Part shown: positions 53,492 to 63,878 of the stretch, one piece after another
Numbering within the stretch: the stretch's first letter is position 1
How the letters are laid out: each line of letters starts with the position of its first letter
From: Bacteroidales bacterium
GTDB lineage: Bacteria; Bacteroidota; Bacteroidia; Bacteroidales; UBA932
DNA length: 64,000 bases
Direction: 5' to 3'
NCBI GenBank assembly: GCA_015060245.1
Contig: SUYU01000004.1
Location: forward strand, 81,658 to 145,657
Translations under genes and position numbers: made by a program
The notes under the pieces: generated by a model
Seen by the model: the letters and a program-made list of their open reading frames with translations, nothing else
What the model was told of the DNA's origin: nothing
Databases searched by the model: none

Positions 53492-54727
53492 CTATTTTAT
53501 TCTGTAAAGTTGCTCATCTTCGTAAAGGAGATCCTTCTTGGTCTTCTTGATCCATTTCTGTTCCTCTACTTTTATGTGCTCCTTTATATCTCTCCATTCA
53601 CCCTGACCCTGTACATAATCAATGAGTTCTTTGTCGCCCAACAGCAGTTCAATTGCCGTTTTGTCATTCCCAGCCTCATATTTTCCGGGTCTGAACTCAA
53701 ATCCCTGACAGTTGTCATTGATAAAGCGCATTATACGCAAATTGTGTGCCAGTGCGTGGTACTGCATATTAGGATTGAGCAGAAGTTGGAATCCGAAGCA
53801 GCACTCATCTTTATATTTGTGGAAGACAGGAATAAACCTCATCCATCTTATGAAGACACCTTCGTCGTGCATGGGGTGTTCTGGAGCATTCCAATTTTCA
53901 AAGCCCATTTTTGTGTTGTAATCAGCCAGTTGCTCCATGAATGGAGCCCCAAAGAGTTCAAAAGGGCGGGTTGTACCTCTTCCTTCACTCACATTGGTAC
54001 CTTCCCAAAGACACTGTCCGCTATAAAAATGGGCAGTAAAGAGCCCAGGAAAGTTTGGCGACGGTGGTATGCTCCATGGCAAGAGGTCCTTGTTGCCCTG
54101 TGATGCCCTATAGGAGATGATATGCAAAGGAAATTTGGCATTTATCTCATTGTAAAGGTGGTATGCCAATTCTCCAAAGGTTAGTCCATGACGGTGTGGA
54201 ATTCCCTCTACACCTATAAACGAACGATAACCTGCACGAAGCATTGTCCCCTCAACCTGGCGTCCTGCAGGGTTTGGCCGGTCAACGATGTATACAGAGA
54301 GCGCAATCTCCTCCTTCTTCAGCACTTTGAACAGGTTAAGTACGGTACTGATATAGGTGTAATATCTGCAGCCCACGTCCTGCAGTTCAATTATAAGGGC
54401 ATCCAGATCTTCCAACTTGGTTACTGATGCATACAATGACTCCTCTGAATTGCCGTAGAGTGATACAAATTCAATACCCTCCGATATTGGAACCAATTTG
54501 TTGTATACTGCGGTCTCATTAAGTTTGACCTGATCCTGTAATTCTCCGAAAAGTCCATGTTCGGGTATGAATACCCTCTTGAGATTTCCCTTTTTGGCGT
54601 AGGATTCAAAGATGTATTCGCCGGTTTCGGGATGCCATGCTGTCTGATTACACAAAAGCCCAATCTTACCTCCCTTGAGGATAAGATCGGGTTGTTGTTG
54701 CAGTGGGGTAGTTCTGAATGAAAACAT
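53492..54727 (-). CDS. DUF1343/NamZ-like exo-N-acetylmuramidase
   Basis: 411 residues. GKIGLLCNQTAWHPETGEY, FIPEHGLFGELQDQ, DALIIELQDVGCRYYTYIST and VVDRPNPAGRQVEGTML are typical NamZ (DUF1343) blocks. NamZ removes MurNAc from non-reducing ends of peptidoglycan fragments. The start shows no signal peptide, whereas secreted relatives have one, so it may act in the cytoplasm in wall recycling. It is 10 bases after the glmM stop. Confidence 0.87.
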   Translation of the reverse strand: MFSFRTTPLQQQPDLILKGGKIGLLCNQTAWHPETGEYIFESYAKKGNLKRVFIPEHGLFGELQDQVKLNETAVYNKLVPISEGIEFVSLYGNSEESLYASVTKLEDLDALIIELQDVGCRYYTYISTVLNLFKVLKKEEIALSVYIVDRPNPAGRQVEGTMLRAGYRSFIGVEGIPHRHGLTFGELAYHLYNEINAKFPLHIISYRASQGNKDLLPWSIPPSPNFPGLFTAHFYSGQCLWEGTNVSEGRGTTRPFELFGAPFMEQLADYNTKMGFENWNAPEHPMHDEGVFIRWMRFIPVFHKYKDECCFGFQLLLNPNMQYHALAHNLRIMRFINDNCQGFEFRPGKYEAGNDKTAIELLLGDKELIDYVQGQGEWRDIKEHIKVEEQKWIKKTKKDLLYEDEQLYRIK

Positions 54728-54737
54728 CTTCTGCCCC

Positions 54738-56129
54738 TTATCCTATGATTGTGTCTATCTGTGAAATGATGGTTTGTGCCAATTGGTCTGCCTGTTGTTG
54801 GGTTGGACCTTCGGCATAGATTCTGATGATTGGTTCAGTGTTTGACTTTCTCAAATGTACCCAAGTCTTCTGGGCATCAAAATCAATCTTTACACCATCG
54901 ATATCTGTAACCCTCTCATTGGAATAGTTCTCCTTGATTGTGTTGAGAATCCTGTCAATCATATTCTTGTCAGAGAGTTCAATCTTGTTCTTTGAACTGA
55001 AATATGGTGGGTATGTGGCTCTCAATTCAGAAGCCTTTATGCCTTTATGTGCCAGATTGCTCAAGAATAGGGCAATTCCAATATATGCATCACGGCCATG
55101 GTGAAGAGCAGGATAGATTACACCGCCGTTGCCCTCTCCGCCAATTACTGCACCTACCTCCTTCATTTTGGTTGTGACGTTAACCTCTCCAACAGCCGAA
55201 GCATAGTGTTTCTCGCCATGCGCCTCTGTAACATCCTTAAGGGCACGAGATGACGAAAGGTTTGATACTGTGGCTCCTTTTCTGTTCTCAAGAACGTAAT
55301 CGGCAACAGAAACAAGAGTATACTCCTCTCCAAAAGCGTTTCCATCTTCACAAATGAGCGCAAGACGGTCAACATCAGGATCTACAGAGATTCCAAGGTG
55401 CGCACCCTCGCTTACAACTCTCTCCCGCAACTCAACAAGGTTTTCTGGAAGCGGCTCTGGGTTGTGAGGGAACTGTCCGTCAGGAGTACAGTTGATCCGG
55501 ATGCATTCAACACCCAACTTCTCAAGGAGTTTAGGCATTGTACAGCCTCCTACAGAATTTACTGCATCCAATACAACCTTGAACCCTTTTGCCTTGATGG
55601 CAGGTACGTCAACAAGAGAGTCTGCCAATACAGCATCTATATGCGCATCTGTAAAGTTCTTGGTAACCAATTTGCCCAATTTGTCAACATCATAGAATTC
55701 AAAGGCATCCTTTTCTGCTACTTGAAGAAGCGCCTCTCCCTCGGCAGCGTTAAGGAATTCACCCTTTTCATTCAACAGTTTAAGTGCATTCCACTGTTTT
55801 GGATTGTGTGATGCGGTCAGTATGATTCCTCCCTGAGCCTTCTCAAAGATGACTGCCATTTCAGTTGTAGGTGTAGAGGCAAGCCCGGCATTCACAACAT
55901 CAACGCCGCAAGCCAGCAATGTGCCGCATACAATTGATTCAACCATTTGGCCCGAGATGCGTGCATCGCGTCCTACTACTACTTTGTAATTCTCCAGACC
56001 TGGAAGTCTTCTTCTGAGTTCTACAGCATATGCCGCTGTAAATTTGACAATGTCAACAGGTGTCAGAGAGTCACCCTGCTCTCCGCCAATCGTTCCTCTG
56101 ATTCCAGAAATTGACTTGATAAGTGTCAT
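54738..56129 (-). CDS. glmM: Phosphoglucosamine mutase
   Basis: 463 residues. LTASHNPKQWNALK carries the phosphoserine, SVDPDVDRLAL the metal-binding DxDxDR, GGEGNGGVIYP the sugar-binding loop and RKSNTEPIIRIYAEG the phosphate-binding loop. The active Ser sits in TASHNP as in phosphoglucomutases and GlmM; the Bacteroidota type is close to archaeal-like GlmM, so phosphoglucomutase or phosphomannomutase activity is possible. It feeds UDP-GlcNAc synthesis. TATCTTTG (56175-56182, minus) may be the -7 box. Confidence 0.88.
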   Translation of the reverse strand: MTLIKSISGIRGTIGGEQGDSLTPVDIVKFTAAYAVELRRRLPGLENYKVVVGRDARISGQMVESIVCGTLLACGVDVVNAGLASTPTTEMAVIFEKAQGGIILTASHNPKQWNALKLLNEKGEFLNAAEGEALLQVAEKDAFEFYDVDKLGKLVTKNFTDAHIDAVLADSLVDVPAIKAKGFKVVLDAVNSVGGCTMPKLLEKLGVECIRINCTPDGQFPHNPEPLPENLVELRERVVSEGAHLGISVDPDVDRLALICEDGNAFGEEYTLVSVADYVLENRKGATVSNLSSSRALKDVTEAHGEKHYASAVGEVNVTTKMKEVGAVIGGEGNGGVIYPALHHGRDAYIGIALFLSNLAHKGIKASELRATYPPYFSSKNKIELSDKNMIDRILNTIKENYSNERVTDIDGVKIDFDAQKTWVHLRKSNTEPIIRIYAEGPTQQQADQLAQTIISQIDTIIG

Positions 56130-56244
56130 AATGTGGTCTCCTAAAAATGTCTATTATGCTTTTTCTTGAAACAGCAAAGATAGATATTTTTAAGGCTTGT
56201 TATTCCAATTTTCCAAATTTTTACCTCATTTTACAGACAAAAAA

Positions 56245-56275
56245 TTACCTCTGTTGCAATTCGCAACAGAGGTAA
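56245..56275 (-). terminator. Terminator of the V-ATPase operon
   Basis: A perfect 13-bp stem (TTACCTCTGTTGC / GCAACAGAGGTAA) over a 5-base loop, followed on the minus strand by ATTTTTTG. It is about 45 bases after the K-subunit stop. Confidence 0.92.
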
Positions 56276-56317
56276 CGGTAAATTGTAACTCCTTTGTTCC
56301 GGAATATTCTGATCAAA

Positions 56318-56794
<477 letters not shown>

Positions 56795-56848
56795 TTAATC
56801 TTTTTTTATCTCCCGACAATTATGTTTTGTCCCTGTCGGGAAGGGAGT

Positions 56849-58645
56849 CTATTTTTTCTCTGCTTTTTTAAGAGGGTTATATGCACGTCCTCCACCTTCA
56901 AATCCTGCATTCTTGTAGAACTCAATGAAAGTAAGACGCAACGGGTGTACAAATGCTCCAAGACTTGAAAGCAGCATTACAAATGTGTGGCCTATGATAA
57001 GCATTATTATCATGAGCAACCAACCGATGTAAGGCACTTCACCCAGAGTCATGGATATTGAGTTTATCACAAATCCAAGGATACCGCCTGATGTTGCAAG
57101 TCCGAAGAGACGGATATATGACAATACATCACCAAATACACCTGTAGAATCATACAGCGTAAATGTTCCCTTGAACAATCTTACAATAGGATTCTTTGCA
57201 TCTGAACCGAAGAGCACTATAAGCGCAAGGCCTGCGATTCCAATGTAGTTTACAAATGCAGGGTAATCAAATCCTGCCTCAACCGAGGCATAGGCAAGAG
57301 TTGCCCACGCTATTGAAACTGCCCAACCAAGACTGTTCAGACCAACCCTGTAGTTCTTCTTTATAAGGTTGTATACACATTGTATAAGTCTGGCAACTAT
57401 TATTTGGAATATACCGAACAATATTGCGAACCAGAACATCTGCATATCATTGAAGAAGAGTTCCGTAATGTTTTGCGGAATAGGGAAGAGTTCATACAGT
57501 TTGGCACCGAAGAAGGTTCCGCTGAGAGCCGGCATGATTACAGTACCCAATCCAAGCCATGCAATCAGTTTTCCATAGTTTGCATACTTCGGCATTTTGA
57601 AATTCACAAACAGGCCTGCCAAAATAAGCACAAGTCCGTATCCCATGTCTCCAAGACAGAATCCGAAGAAGAGCATGTAAAATGGAGCATAGAACATTGT
57701 AAGGTCAAGTTCTCCATATTTAGGAAGCATATAGAGTTCTCCAATAGGCTCATACAACTTTGCAAAGAAGTTGTTTTTGAGTTTGATAGGAGGGTTGTCC
57801 TCATTTTTTGCCTCTTCCTTGAGATAATACACATTCTGCTCTTCAAGGAATTTTACCACACTCTCATCAATATCTGTAGGGGCAAATGCCTCAAAGATGG
57901 CAATAGTATTGTCGGCCTTTTTTGAAGATCCTTCATTGGCGAGGTAGAGATCAAGGTCAGCAAAGAGTTCCTCTTTCCTCTCTTCTATATCGTCAATGCA
58001 GTTTGTAAGGGCAAGAAGAGTTGATTTGCATGAAGCCATTTTCTCTTCTGCCGCTTTGATTTCATCAAGCAATACATCTGCAGATGTTTGTGGAAAAGTT
58101 GCCTCCTGTACAGGCAATGAAGGCTTTTCATCATTCTGTGCAAGGATTACAAGATAGATCTTGCCTTCAGTTGCATTTACAGTGAATATCGGCCACTCAT
58201 TTTCCCACTCTTTCTCATATTTGGCCTTTGAGGCAGTATAGAAGAGCGGTTTATAGCCAAGAGCCTTTATATCAGAGATATTCTTTTCTGTAAAGGCTCC
58301 CCAAGGTTCCGCCATCTTGTATTCGGCCTTAAGGAGTGCAAGATTGTTCTTGGTACGCTCTATCTCAGCCGAAAGTTCCTGATATCTCTTTACAGGATTC
58401 TCTGTCAGTGGCTTTTCTGCAGGAATTGTAACCTTTGCAGCCAAGGATTCATCCTTAAGGCGTTTCAATGCCTTTGCTGCAGAGTTATACTGTGCAATCT
58501 CCTCAAATTTCTCCATTGAGAATGAGTCAATTGCGCGTTTTTGTCGGGTGACGTCTACAACACCAATCTCCTGGAGGCTTTTTAGAAAAGCATCTGCCTC
58601 TTTGTGAAATATCACAAATGAGTATTTTGTCATTTTCTTAATCAT
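56849..58645 (-). CDS. atpI: V/A-type ATPase I subunit (subunit a)
   Basis: 598 residues: a cytoplasmic N-terminal half with coiled coil (about 1-320), then seven or eight membrane helices. GDMGYGLVLILAG and GDVLSYIRLFGLATSGGILGFV are the family motifs; the second contains the Arg that faces the K-ring ion site. The ATG at 58645 has GAGGAGG upstream and overlaps the D-subunit stop by 8 bases, so it is preferred over a later ATG. It anchors the stator and forms the ion half-channels. Confidence 0.93.
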   Translation of the reverse strand: MIKKMTKYSFVIFHKEADAFLKSLQEIGVVDVTRQKRAIDSFSMEKFEEIAQYNSAAKALKRLKDESLAAKVTIPAEKPLTENPVKRYQELSAEIERTKNNLALLKAEYKMAEPWGAFTEKNISDIKALGYKPLFYTASKAKYEKEWENEWPIFTVNATEGKIYLVILAQNDEKPSLPVQEATFPQTSADVLLDEIKAAEEKMASCKSTLLALTNCIDDIEERKEELFADLDLYLANEGSSKKADNTIAIFEAFAPTDIDESVVKFLEEQNVYYLKEEAKNEDNPPIKLKNNFFAKLYEPIGELYMLPKYGELDLTMFYAPFYMLFFGFCLGDMGYGLVLILAGLFVNFKMPKYANYGKLIAWLGLGTVIMPALSGTFFGAKLYELFPIPQNITELFFNDMQMFWFAILFGIFQIIVARLIQCVYNLIKKNYRVGLNSLGWAVSIAWATLAYASVEAGFDYPAFVNYIGIAGLALIVLFGSDAKNPIVRLFKGTFTLYDSTGVFGDVLSYIRLFGLATSGGILGFVINSISMTLGEVPYIGWLLMIIMLIIGHTFVMLLSSLGAFVHPLRLTFIEFYKNAGFEGGGRAYNPLKKAEKK

Positions 58646-59249
58646 TGTTCTCTTCCTCCTCTTCTTGTTGGTGTCGGGTTTTAACTATTTTCTGAGATGC
58701 TTTTGAAAGATTCTCTTCATCTTCCATATATCTCTTGATTTTTCTAATTGCCTCCTGATAGCCTGGAATCTGAACCTTTTCGTAAAGATTTACCTTTTGG
58801 GTTGTCTTTTTACGTGTATAGTCAAGTATACGCATTTTTTCAAGGTATATCTCCGATTCAATTCCAATCTGGGCCAACTGCTGAAGAATTTCAACTCCAT
58901 CTGTGTACCAAAGCGGTTTTTTGAATATGTCAAACTTGTTGACTTCGTAAACCACATCCACAAGTGCCGGAGTCTTTACACCTGCAATCTTTTCAGTCTT
59001 GAGGATAACATCCTTTACTGTTATAAGACCCGGTGTGAATTCATTCCATAGTGCAGCCAAATACTCGTAGGCTTTTAAAGAGGCAGTTAATTTTTCCATA
59101 AGGTCATCGCTCATGGCCTTTGCACGCTTGACCTCGACCCTAAGCGCACTCTCCTTGTTCTTGAGGGTAGGGAGCGCATTGGTCCTGATCTTAAGTTGCT
59201 TGTTAAGGTCATTCAGTGATGTCTTGTTATATTGGAATTTTATTGCCAT
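58638..59249 (-). CDS. atpD: V/A-type ATPase D subunit
   Basis: 203 residues, a long coiled-coil hairpin: KFQYNKTSLNDLNKQLKIR and LPTLKNKESALRVEVKRAK at the front and TRKKTTQKVNLYEKVQIPGY near the end, as in V-ATPase D. It is the rotating central stalk. The acidic C-terminal tail ends EEEENND. It lies 6 bases after the B stop. Confidence 0.92.
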   Translation of the reverse strand: MAIKFQYNKTSLNDLNKQLKIRTNALPTLKNKESALRVEVKRAKAMSDDLMEKLTASLKAYEYLAALWNEFTPGLITVKDVILKTEKIAGVKTPALVDVVYEVNKFDIFKKPLWYTDGVEILQQLAQIGIESEIYLEKMRILDYTRKKTTQKVNLYEKVQIPGYQEAIRKIKRYMEDEENLSKASQKIVKTRHQQEEEEENND

Positions 59250-59255
59250 AAGTTA

Positions 59256-60581
59256 TCAGTTATTGCCTTTCCAGTATTTGTCAACAAGGTTTTGTTTGAT
59301 ACCCAACTCTTCCGGTTTGAAATATTTGCCAAACAGTTCCCATGCAGTGTCAAGCATCTGGTCAATCTTGATGTTAACGTCAATTGCAAGAAGTTTTGTT
59401 GAGTAGTCCTTTGCGTAGTCGAGACAGCGCAAGTCGTAGTCACTCAAATCAAAACCGTTCTCCAGTTTGGTCTTGGCGTTTGCAGCATCTGCGAACAGAC
59501 GCACACCTGTGTTCATTACCTGGCCGTGATCCTCTCTTGTCTGTTTTCCGATTACCAACTGTTTCAGACGTGACAACGAACGGAACGGGTCAATGATAAC
59601 CTTTCCTGTATCGGAGTCTGTCCTCAAGAACAACTGGCCCTCTGTGATGTAACCGGTGTTGTCCGGAATGGCGTGGGTAATGTCGCCGTCGTTCAAGGTA
59701 GTAACGGCAATGATTGTGATTGAACCGCCGTCTGGAAGTTGTACGGCCTTCTCGTAGATCTTTGCAAGGTCTGAATACAATGAACCAGGCATTGAATCTT
59801 TTGAAGGAATCTGGTCCATACGGTTACTAACAATCGACAATGCATCGGCATAAAGGGTCATGTCTGTAAGAAGCACAAGTACCTTCTCGTTCTTGTCAAC
59901 AGCAAAATACTCGGCTGCTGTAAGAGCCATATCAGGAATAAGCAGACGCTCTACCGGAGGCTGCTCGGTTGTGTTTACAAAACTGATGATCTTGTTCAAT
60001 GCGCCGGCATTCTCAAACATCTGTTTGAAATAGAGGTAGTCGTCATTGGTAAGACCCATACCGCCAAGGATAATCTTGTCTACATCGGCTCTCAACGCAA
60101 CGTTGGCCATAACCTGGTTGTAAGGCTGGTCAGGGTTGGCGAAGAAAGGAATTTTCTGTCCTGAAACAAGGGTGTTGTTAAGGTCAATTCCCGCAATACC
60201 GGTAGGGATAAGTTGTGAAGGCTGTTTTCTTCTGTAAGGGTTTACGCTTGGACCTCCGATGAATCTCTTTTCTCCCTCTACACGCGGACCATTGTCAATA
60301 GGATCTCCGTAAGCATTGAAGAAACGGCCGGCAAGTTGCTCGCTCACATTAAGTGCAGGCGGTTCTCCAAAGAAGATTACCTCAGAGTCTGTAGGAATAC
60401 CCTCTGTTCCCGAAAATACCTGCAGGGTAACAAGGTCTCCCTTGATTTTTACCACTTGAGCCAACCTTCCGTCCACGGTAGCAAGCTCATCATTTGATAC
60501 CCCTTGTGCCTTTAGGGCAACTGTAGCCTTTGTAATGGCCTCCAATTGGGTATATATTCTTTGAAATGCTTTAGTTGTCAT
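59256..60581 (-). CDS. atpB: V/A-type ATPase B subunit
   Basis: 441 residues. The nucleotide loop is degenerate (SGQKIPFFANPDQPYNQ), as in all regulatory B subunits. LIPDMALTAAEYF, VLLTDMTLYADAL and IPSKDSMPGSLYSDLAKIYEKA are conserved. It forms the A3B3 head with subunit A. The start overlaps the A stop by 11 bases. Confidence 0.95.
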   Translation of the reverse strand: MTTKAFQRIYTQLEAITKATVALKAQGVSNDELATVDGRLAQVVKIKGDLVTLQVFSGTEGIPTDSEVIFFGEPPALNVSEQLAGRFFNAYGDPIDNGPRVEGEKRFIGGPSVNPYRRKQPSQLIPTGIAGIDLNNTLVSGQKIPFFANPDQPYNQVMANVALRADVDKIILGGMGLTNDDYLYFKQMFENAGALNKIISFVNTTEQPPVERLLIPDMALTAAEYFAVDKNEKVLVLLTDMTLYADALSIVSNRMDQIPSKDSMPGSLYSDLAKIYEKAVQLPDGGSITIIAVTTLNDGDITHAIPDNTGYITEGQLFLRTDSDTGKVIIDPFRSLSRLKQLVIGKQTREDHGQVMNTGVRLFADAANAKTKLENGFDLSDYDLRCLDYAKDYSTKLLAIDVNIKIDQMLDTAWELFGKYFKPEELGIKQNLVDKYWKGNN

Positions 60582-62322
60582 GGTTGATTGCTTTATTTAG
60601 TTGCTCAAGATATTTATCAAAGTCAGCGCTCTTGTAAACTGAATAGTTCATCTGGCGCATTATGTTAATTATATTTTTGTAGAATGCTCCACAATCCTCA
60701 AAGTTCTCGAACTCTACCGGAGTATCGCATACCTCCAAAACCTTTTTAAGCATGAACTCCTGACGGTCCATTGGTGTAGAACAGTCAATTGAGTCAAAAG
60801 CATCCTGCTGAAGGATAATGAAGTCAATGAGTTCGCTCTTCCAGTATCTCATGTGGTACTCCATTGGAACACCGTCATCACCAAGGATGTTGATCTGCTC
60901 ATAGGCCTCTTTTCCTCTCAAAATCAAGTTTTTGGCTTTGTTTACATTCTCAACCCATTTTGAATCTACAGTCTTGTTCAGATACTCTGCAATCTCAGGA
61001 TAGTCAAGATATTTGGAGTATGAGTCAATCGGGTCAACTGCAGGGTATCTCTTTCTGTCGGCACGGCTCTGGTTAAGTGCGTAGAAGCAGCGTGCAGCCT
61101 TTTTGGTAGACTCGGTTACAGGCTCCTTAAGGTTACCGCCGGCAGGTGATACAGTACCGATGAATGTTACAGAACCGGTTTTGCCGTTATTGAGTGTTAC
61201 AATACCTGCCCTTGCATAGAAGTTTGAGATGATTGCAGGAAGGTCAACAGGGAATGCGTCTGCACCCGGAAGTTCCTCCATTCTGTTTGACATCTCCCTA
61301 AGAGCCTGAGCCCAACGCGAAGTGGAGTCTGCAAGCAAAAGCACTTTAAGACCCATTGCGCGGTAGTACTCTCCAATGGTCATTGCTGTGTATACAGATG
61401 CCTCACGGGCAGCCACCGGCATGTTTGATGTATTACAGATGATTGTAGTTCTCTCCATAAGGCTGCGGCCTGTTCTTGCATCTATCAATTCAGGGAACTC
61501 TGCAAAAATCTCCACAACCTCGTTGGCACGCTCACCGCAGGCCGCCATGATGATTACATCTGCTTCGCCCTGTTTTGCAATTGCATGCTGAAGTACTGTC
61601 TTGCCACAACCGAAAGGTCCTGGAATGAAACCTGTACCGCCCTCCGCCATTGGGTTGAGTGTATCAATACATCTCACACCTGTCTCCATAATTTTGTATG
61701 GACGAGGTTTCTCCTTGTATCCTCCGATGGCAACCTTTACCGGCCATTTCTGTACCATTGTTATGTTGTGCTCCTCACCGGTTTCATCAGTTACTACTGC
61801 TATTGTGTCAGTTACCTTGTAGTTTCCTGCCTTTGCAACGGATTTTACTGTGTAGTCACCCTTGAAACTGAAAGGTACCATTATCTTATGGGGCAACCAT
61901 CCCTCTTTTACCTCTCCAAGCCAATCAGCAGCCACTACCTTGTCGCCAGGTTGGGCAATAGGGGTGAACTCCCATTGTTTTTCCATATCAATAGGAGAGG
62001 TGTATTCTCCTTTTGTCAAAAATACTCCGGTCATTGTGGCAAGGTTGTTCTGCAAACCGTCGTAGTTGCTTGAAAGAAGGCCTGGAGCCAATGTTGCCTC
62101 AAGCATGTGGCCCATAAACTCTACGTCATTACCTTTCTTTACACCACGTGTGCTCTCGTAAACCTGAACTGATGCGCTCTTGCCGTTTACCTTTATGACC
62201 TCTGCCATCAGCCTGGTATCTCCAAGCCTGATATAGCATATTTCATTCTGTGCAACGGGACCATTGACCTCTACTGTAATCAGGTTGGCAATGATGCCCG
62301 TAACTTTTCCTGTGGTATTCAT
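60571..62322 (-). CDS. atpA: V/A-type ATPase A (catalytic) subunit
   Basis: 583 residues. Walker A GPFGCGKTVLQHA, the nonhomologous region before it, MAACGERANEVVEIFAEFPEL, and LADSTSRWAQALREMSNRMEELPG, all V-ATPase A signatures. It hydrolyses or makes ATP. It starts 4 bases after the DUF2764 stop. Subunit F, expected in many V-ATPases, is not in the operon. Confidence 0.96.
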   Translation of the reverse strand: MNTTGKVTGIIANLITVEVNGPVAQNEICYIRLGDTRLMAEVIKVNGKSASVQVYESTRGVKKGNDVEFMGHMLEATLAPGLLSSNYDGLQNNLATMTGVFLTKGEYTSPIDMEKQWEFTPIAQPGDKVVAADWLGEVKEGWLPHKIMVPFSFKGDYTVKSVAKAGNYKVTDTIAVVTDETGEEHNITMVQKWPVKVAIGGYKEKPRPYKIMETGVRCIDTLNPMAEGGTGFIPGPFGCGKTVLQHAIAKQGEADVIIMAACGERANEVVEIFAEFPELIDARTGRSLMERTTIICNTSNMPVAAREASVYTAMTIGEYYRAMGLKVLLLADSTSRWAQALREMSNRMEELPGADAFPVDLPAIISNFYARAGIVTLNNGKTGSVTFIGTVSPAGGNLKEPVTESTKKAARCFYALNQSRADRKRYPAVDPIDSYSKYLDYPEIAEYLNKTVDSKWVENVNKAKNLILRGKEAYEQINILGDDGVPMEYHMRYWKSELIDFIILQQDAFDSIDCSTPMDRQEFMLKKVLEVCDTPVEFENFEDCGAFYKNIINIMRQMNYSVYKSADFDKYLEQLNKAINHDN

Positions 62323-62326
62323 ATAT

Positions 62327-62941
62327 TTACTCTATTATTTTATTTTCTATTCCCTGGAATGTGCCTCTTACCTCATCCACCAATTTGCGGAACATCTCCC
62401 TGCCGGTCTCCCTGTCAAGTTTGTTCCATCTGTCAATAAGTTTGCCTTTAGCAAGAAATGCAAGGATAACATCCATACTGAAGATGCCGTACGGGTTGAG
62501 TTCTGTGATATAATCCCATTTGAACTTGTCCAGTTGCTGCTCTTTTTCAAGGATGTTCCTGTTGGCAAAGATTTCACCAAGCCTGGTGAGTTGCTCTTCT
62601 GTAAGGTCAAGTGTTGACTCCATGTTGGCCAAAACCTTGTATGAGTCACCCTCCCTTCCCAATTTCTGCGCTACAAAATCAACTTTCCTGTTTCTGATTT
62701 CAAGGTCCAATGCAAAATACTTCCTGATGAATCCGTTTTTGCATTTCATTGCAGCCCTGTAGAAATGTGGGGTAAGGTTCTCCTCCTTTGTGCCAAAATC
62801 AAACCACTCAATGAAGCGTCTGTCCTTATCTGTACTGCTGGTGTAAATGGATTCCCTTATGGCATCATAATCAAATCCCTTGTTCTCAGAATTGAGAATA
62901 AGTTCAGGCAAGCCGGCAATAATGTAGTGATAATTTCCCAT
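62327..62941 (-). CDS. DUF2764 protein, V-ATPase C-subunit-like
   Basis: 204 residues. YHYIIAGLPELILNSENKGFDY is the DUF2764 opening; the rest is all-helical. DUF2764 genes lie between atpE and atpA in Bacteroidota, spirochaetes and chlamydiae, where a classical subunit C is lacking, so the protein probably takes the place of C, linking rotor to ring. This is inferred from position. Confidence 0.85.
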   Translation of the reverse strand: MGNYHYIIAGLPELILNSENKGFDYDAIRESIYTSSTDKDRRFIEWFDFGTKEENLTPHFYRAAMKCKNGFIRKYFALDLEIRNRKVDFVAQKLGREGDSYKVLANMESTLDLTEEQLTRLGEIFANRNILEKEQQLDKFKWDYITELNPYGIFSMDVILAFLAKGKLIDRWNKLDRETGREMFRKLVDEVRGTFQGIENKIIE

Positions 62942-62960
62942 TATTGTTGATCATTAAGTG

Positions 62961-63569
62961 TTAGCCAAAAAGAAGTTCCCTTGTTTTAGGTCTTAAGTAT
63001 TCAGATATTATGTTCTCAAAATCCTTGTCTGTAAAACTTATCATGTAACCCTCACCTTTAGGGCCAATCTTGAATCCGCCAGCCACACTTCTGCTGAACT
63101 GGATATCAATTCCTGCCTTGCATGCCTGTGCAAGTTTTTCCTGTGCAAATTTTTCAAGTTCAGCCTTTTTGTCTGCCGGAAGAATTACCTCAAGAGCCAC
63201 AGGCTCTGATGATGCCGGATTGAATGCTGATACAATTGATGCCAGAATGGTCTTTATGAACTCAGTATCCTGAACAGCCTCTTTTACAGATTTGAGTGAT
63301 TTTGAAACTATTACACTCTCTATTTGTTGCTTTACAGCGGTAAATGCCTGTGATGATGCCATCTTGATGTCGTTCTCGGTCTTTGCCTTGAGTTCCGCAG
63401 CATCATCCTGTGCCTTTTTGATGATTGCTTCGGCCTCCTCTTTAGCCTTTGCTATAATCTGGGCAGCCTCATTTTTGGCATTTGCCTTCATCTGTTCGGC
63501 CTCTTGCTTGCCTTTTGACAAACCTTCGTTGTAGAGTTTGTCTGTTAACTCCTGAAGTTTATTTTGCAT
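62961..63569 (-). CDS. atpE: V/A-type ATPase E subunit
   Basis: 202 residues: a helical N-terminal coil rich in Ala, Lys and Glu (about 20-75, KEEAEAIIKKAQDDAAELK) and a globular C-terminal domain, as in E subunits of the peripheral stalk. It is the first gene of the operon, with AGGAGG 8 bases before the ATG. A TAACTTTG (63600-63607 minus) upstream may be the -7 box; the -33 element is weak. Confidence 0.88.
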   Translation of the reverse strand: MQNKLQELTDKLYNEGLSKGKQEAEQMKANAKNEAAQIIAKAKEEAEAIIKKAQDDAAELKAKTENDIKMASSQAFTAVKQQIESVIVSKSLKSVKEAVQDTEFIKTILASIVSAFNPASSEPVALEVILPADKKAELEKFAQEKLAQACKAGIDIQFSRSVAGGFKIGPKGEGYMISFTDKDFENIISEYLRPKTRELLFG

Positions 63570-63820
63570 ATGGTTAACCTCCTAAATTTTATTATCCACC
63601 AAAGTTAACAATTTATTTAAAACCAACGGATATTTATAAATTCTTTTGTGCCCTTTTTATCATATTTTGGGATAAATATGAAGATAATTTGTGTTTATGC
63701 TTAATTATTGTCATGTTACAATCCGCAAGAAGGTTTGAATTTGATTCAGCAAATGATGTTTCAATGAGCGATGAGTATTGCAATTTAAATCTGCGAGGAG
63801 TGACTTATGTCATACAAGAA

Positions 63821-63850
63821 AAGAAGGCAACCCTTCGGGATTGCCTTCTT
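63821..63850 (-). terminator. Terminator after OadB-type gene
   Basis: AAGAAGGCAA / TTGCCTTCTT form a 10-bp stem over a 10-base loop and end with TTTCTT on the minus strand. It separates the decarboxylase gene from the V-ATPase operon. The stretch 63570-63878 otherwise holds only the operon leader; the + strand ORF there appears spurious. Confidence 0.88.
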
Positions 63851-63878
63851 GAATATGGTTGTCTGTCAAAAGGACTTC

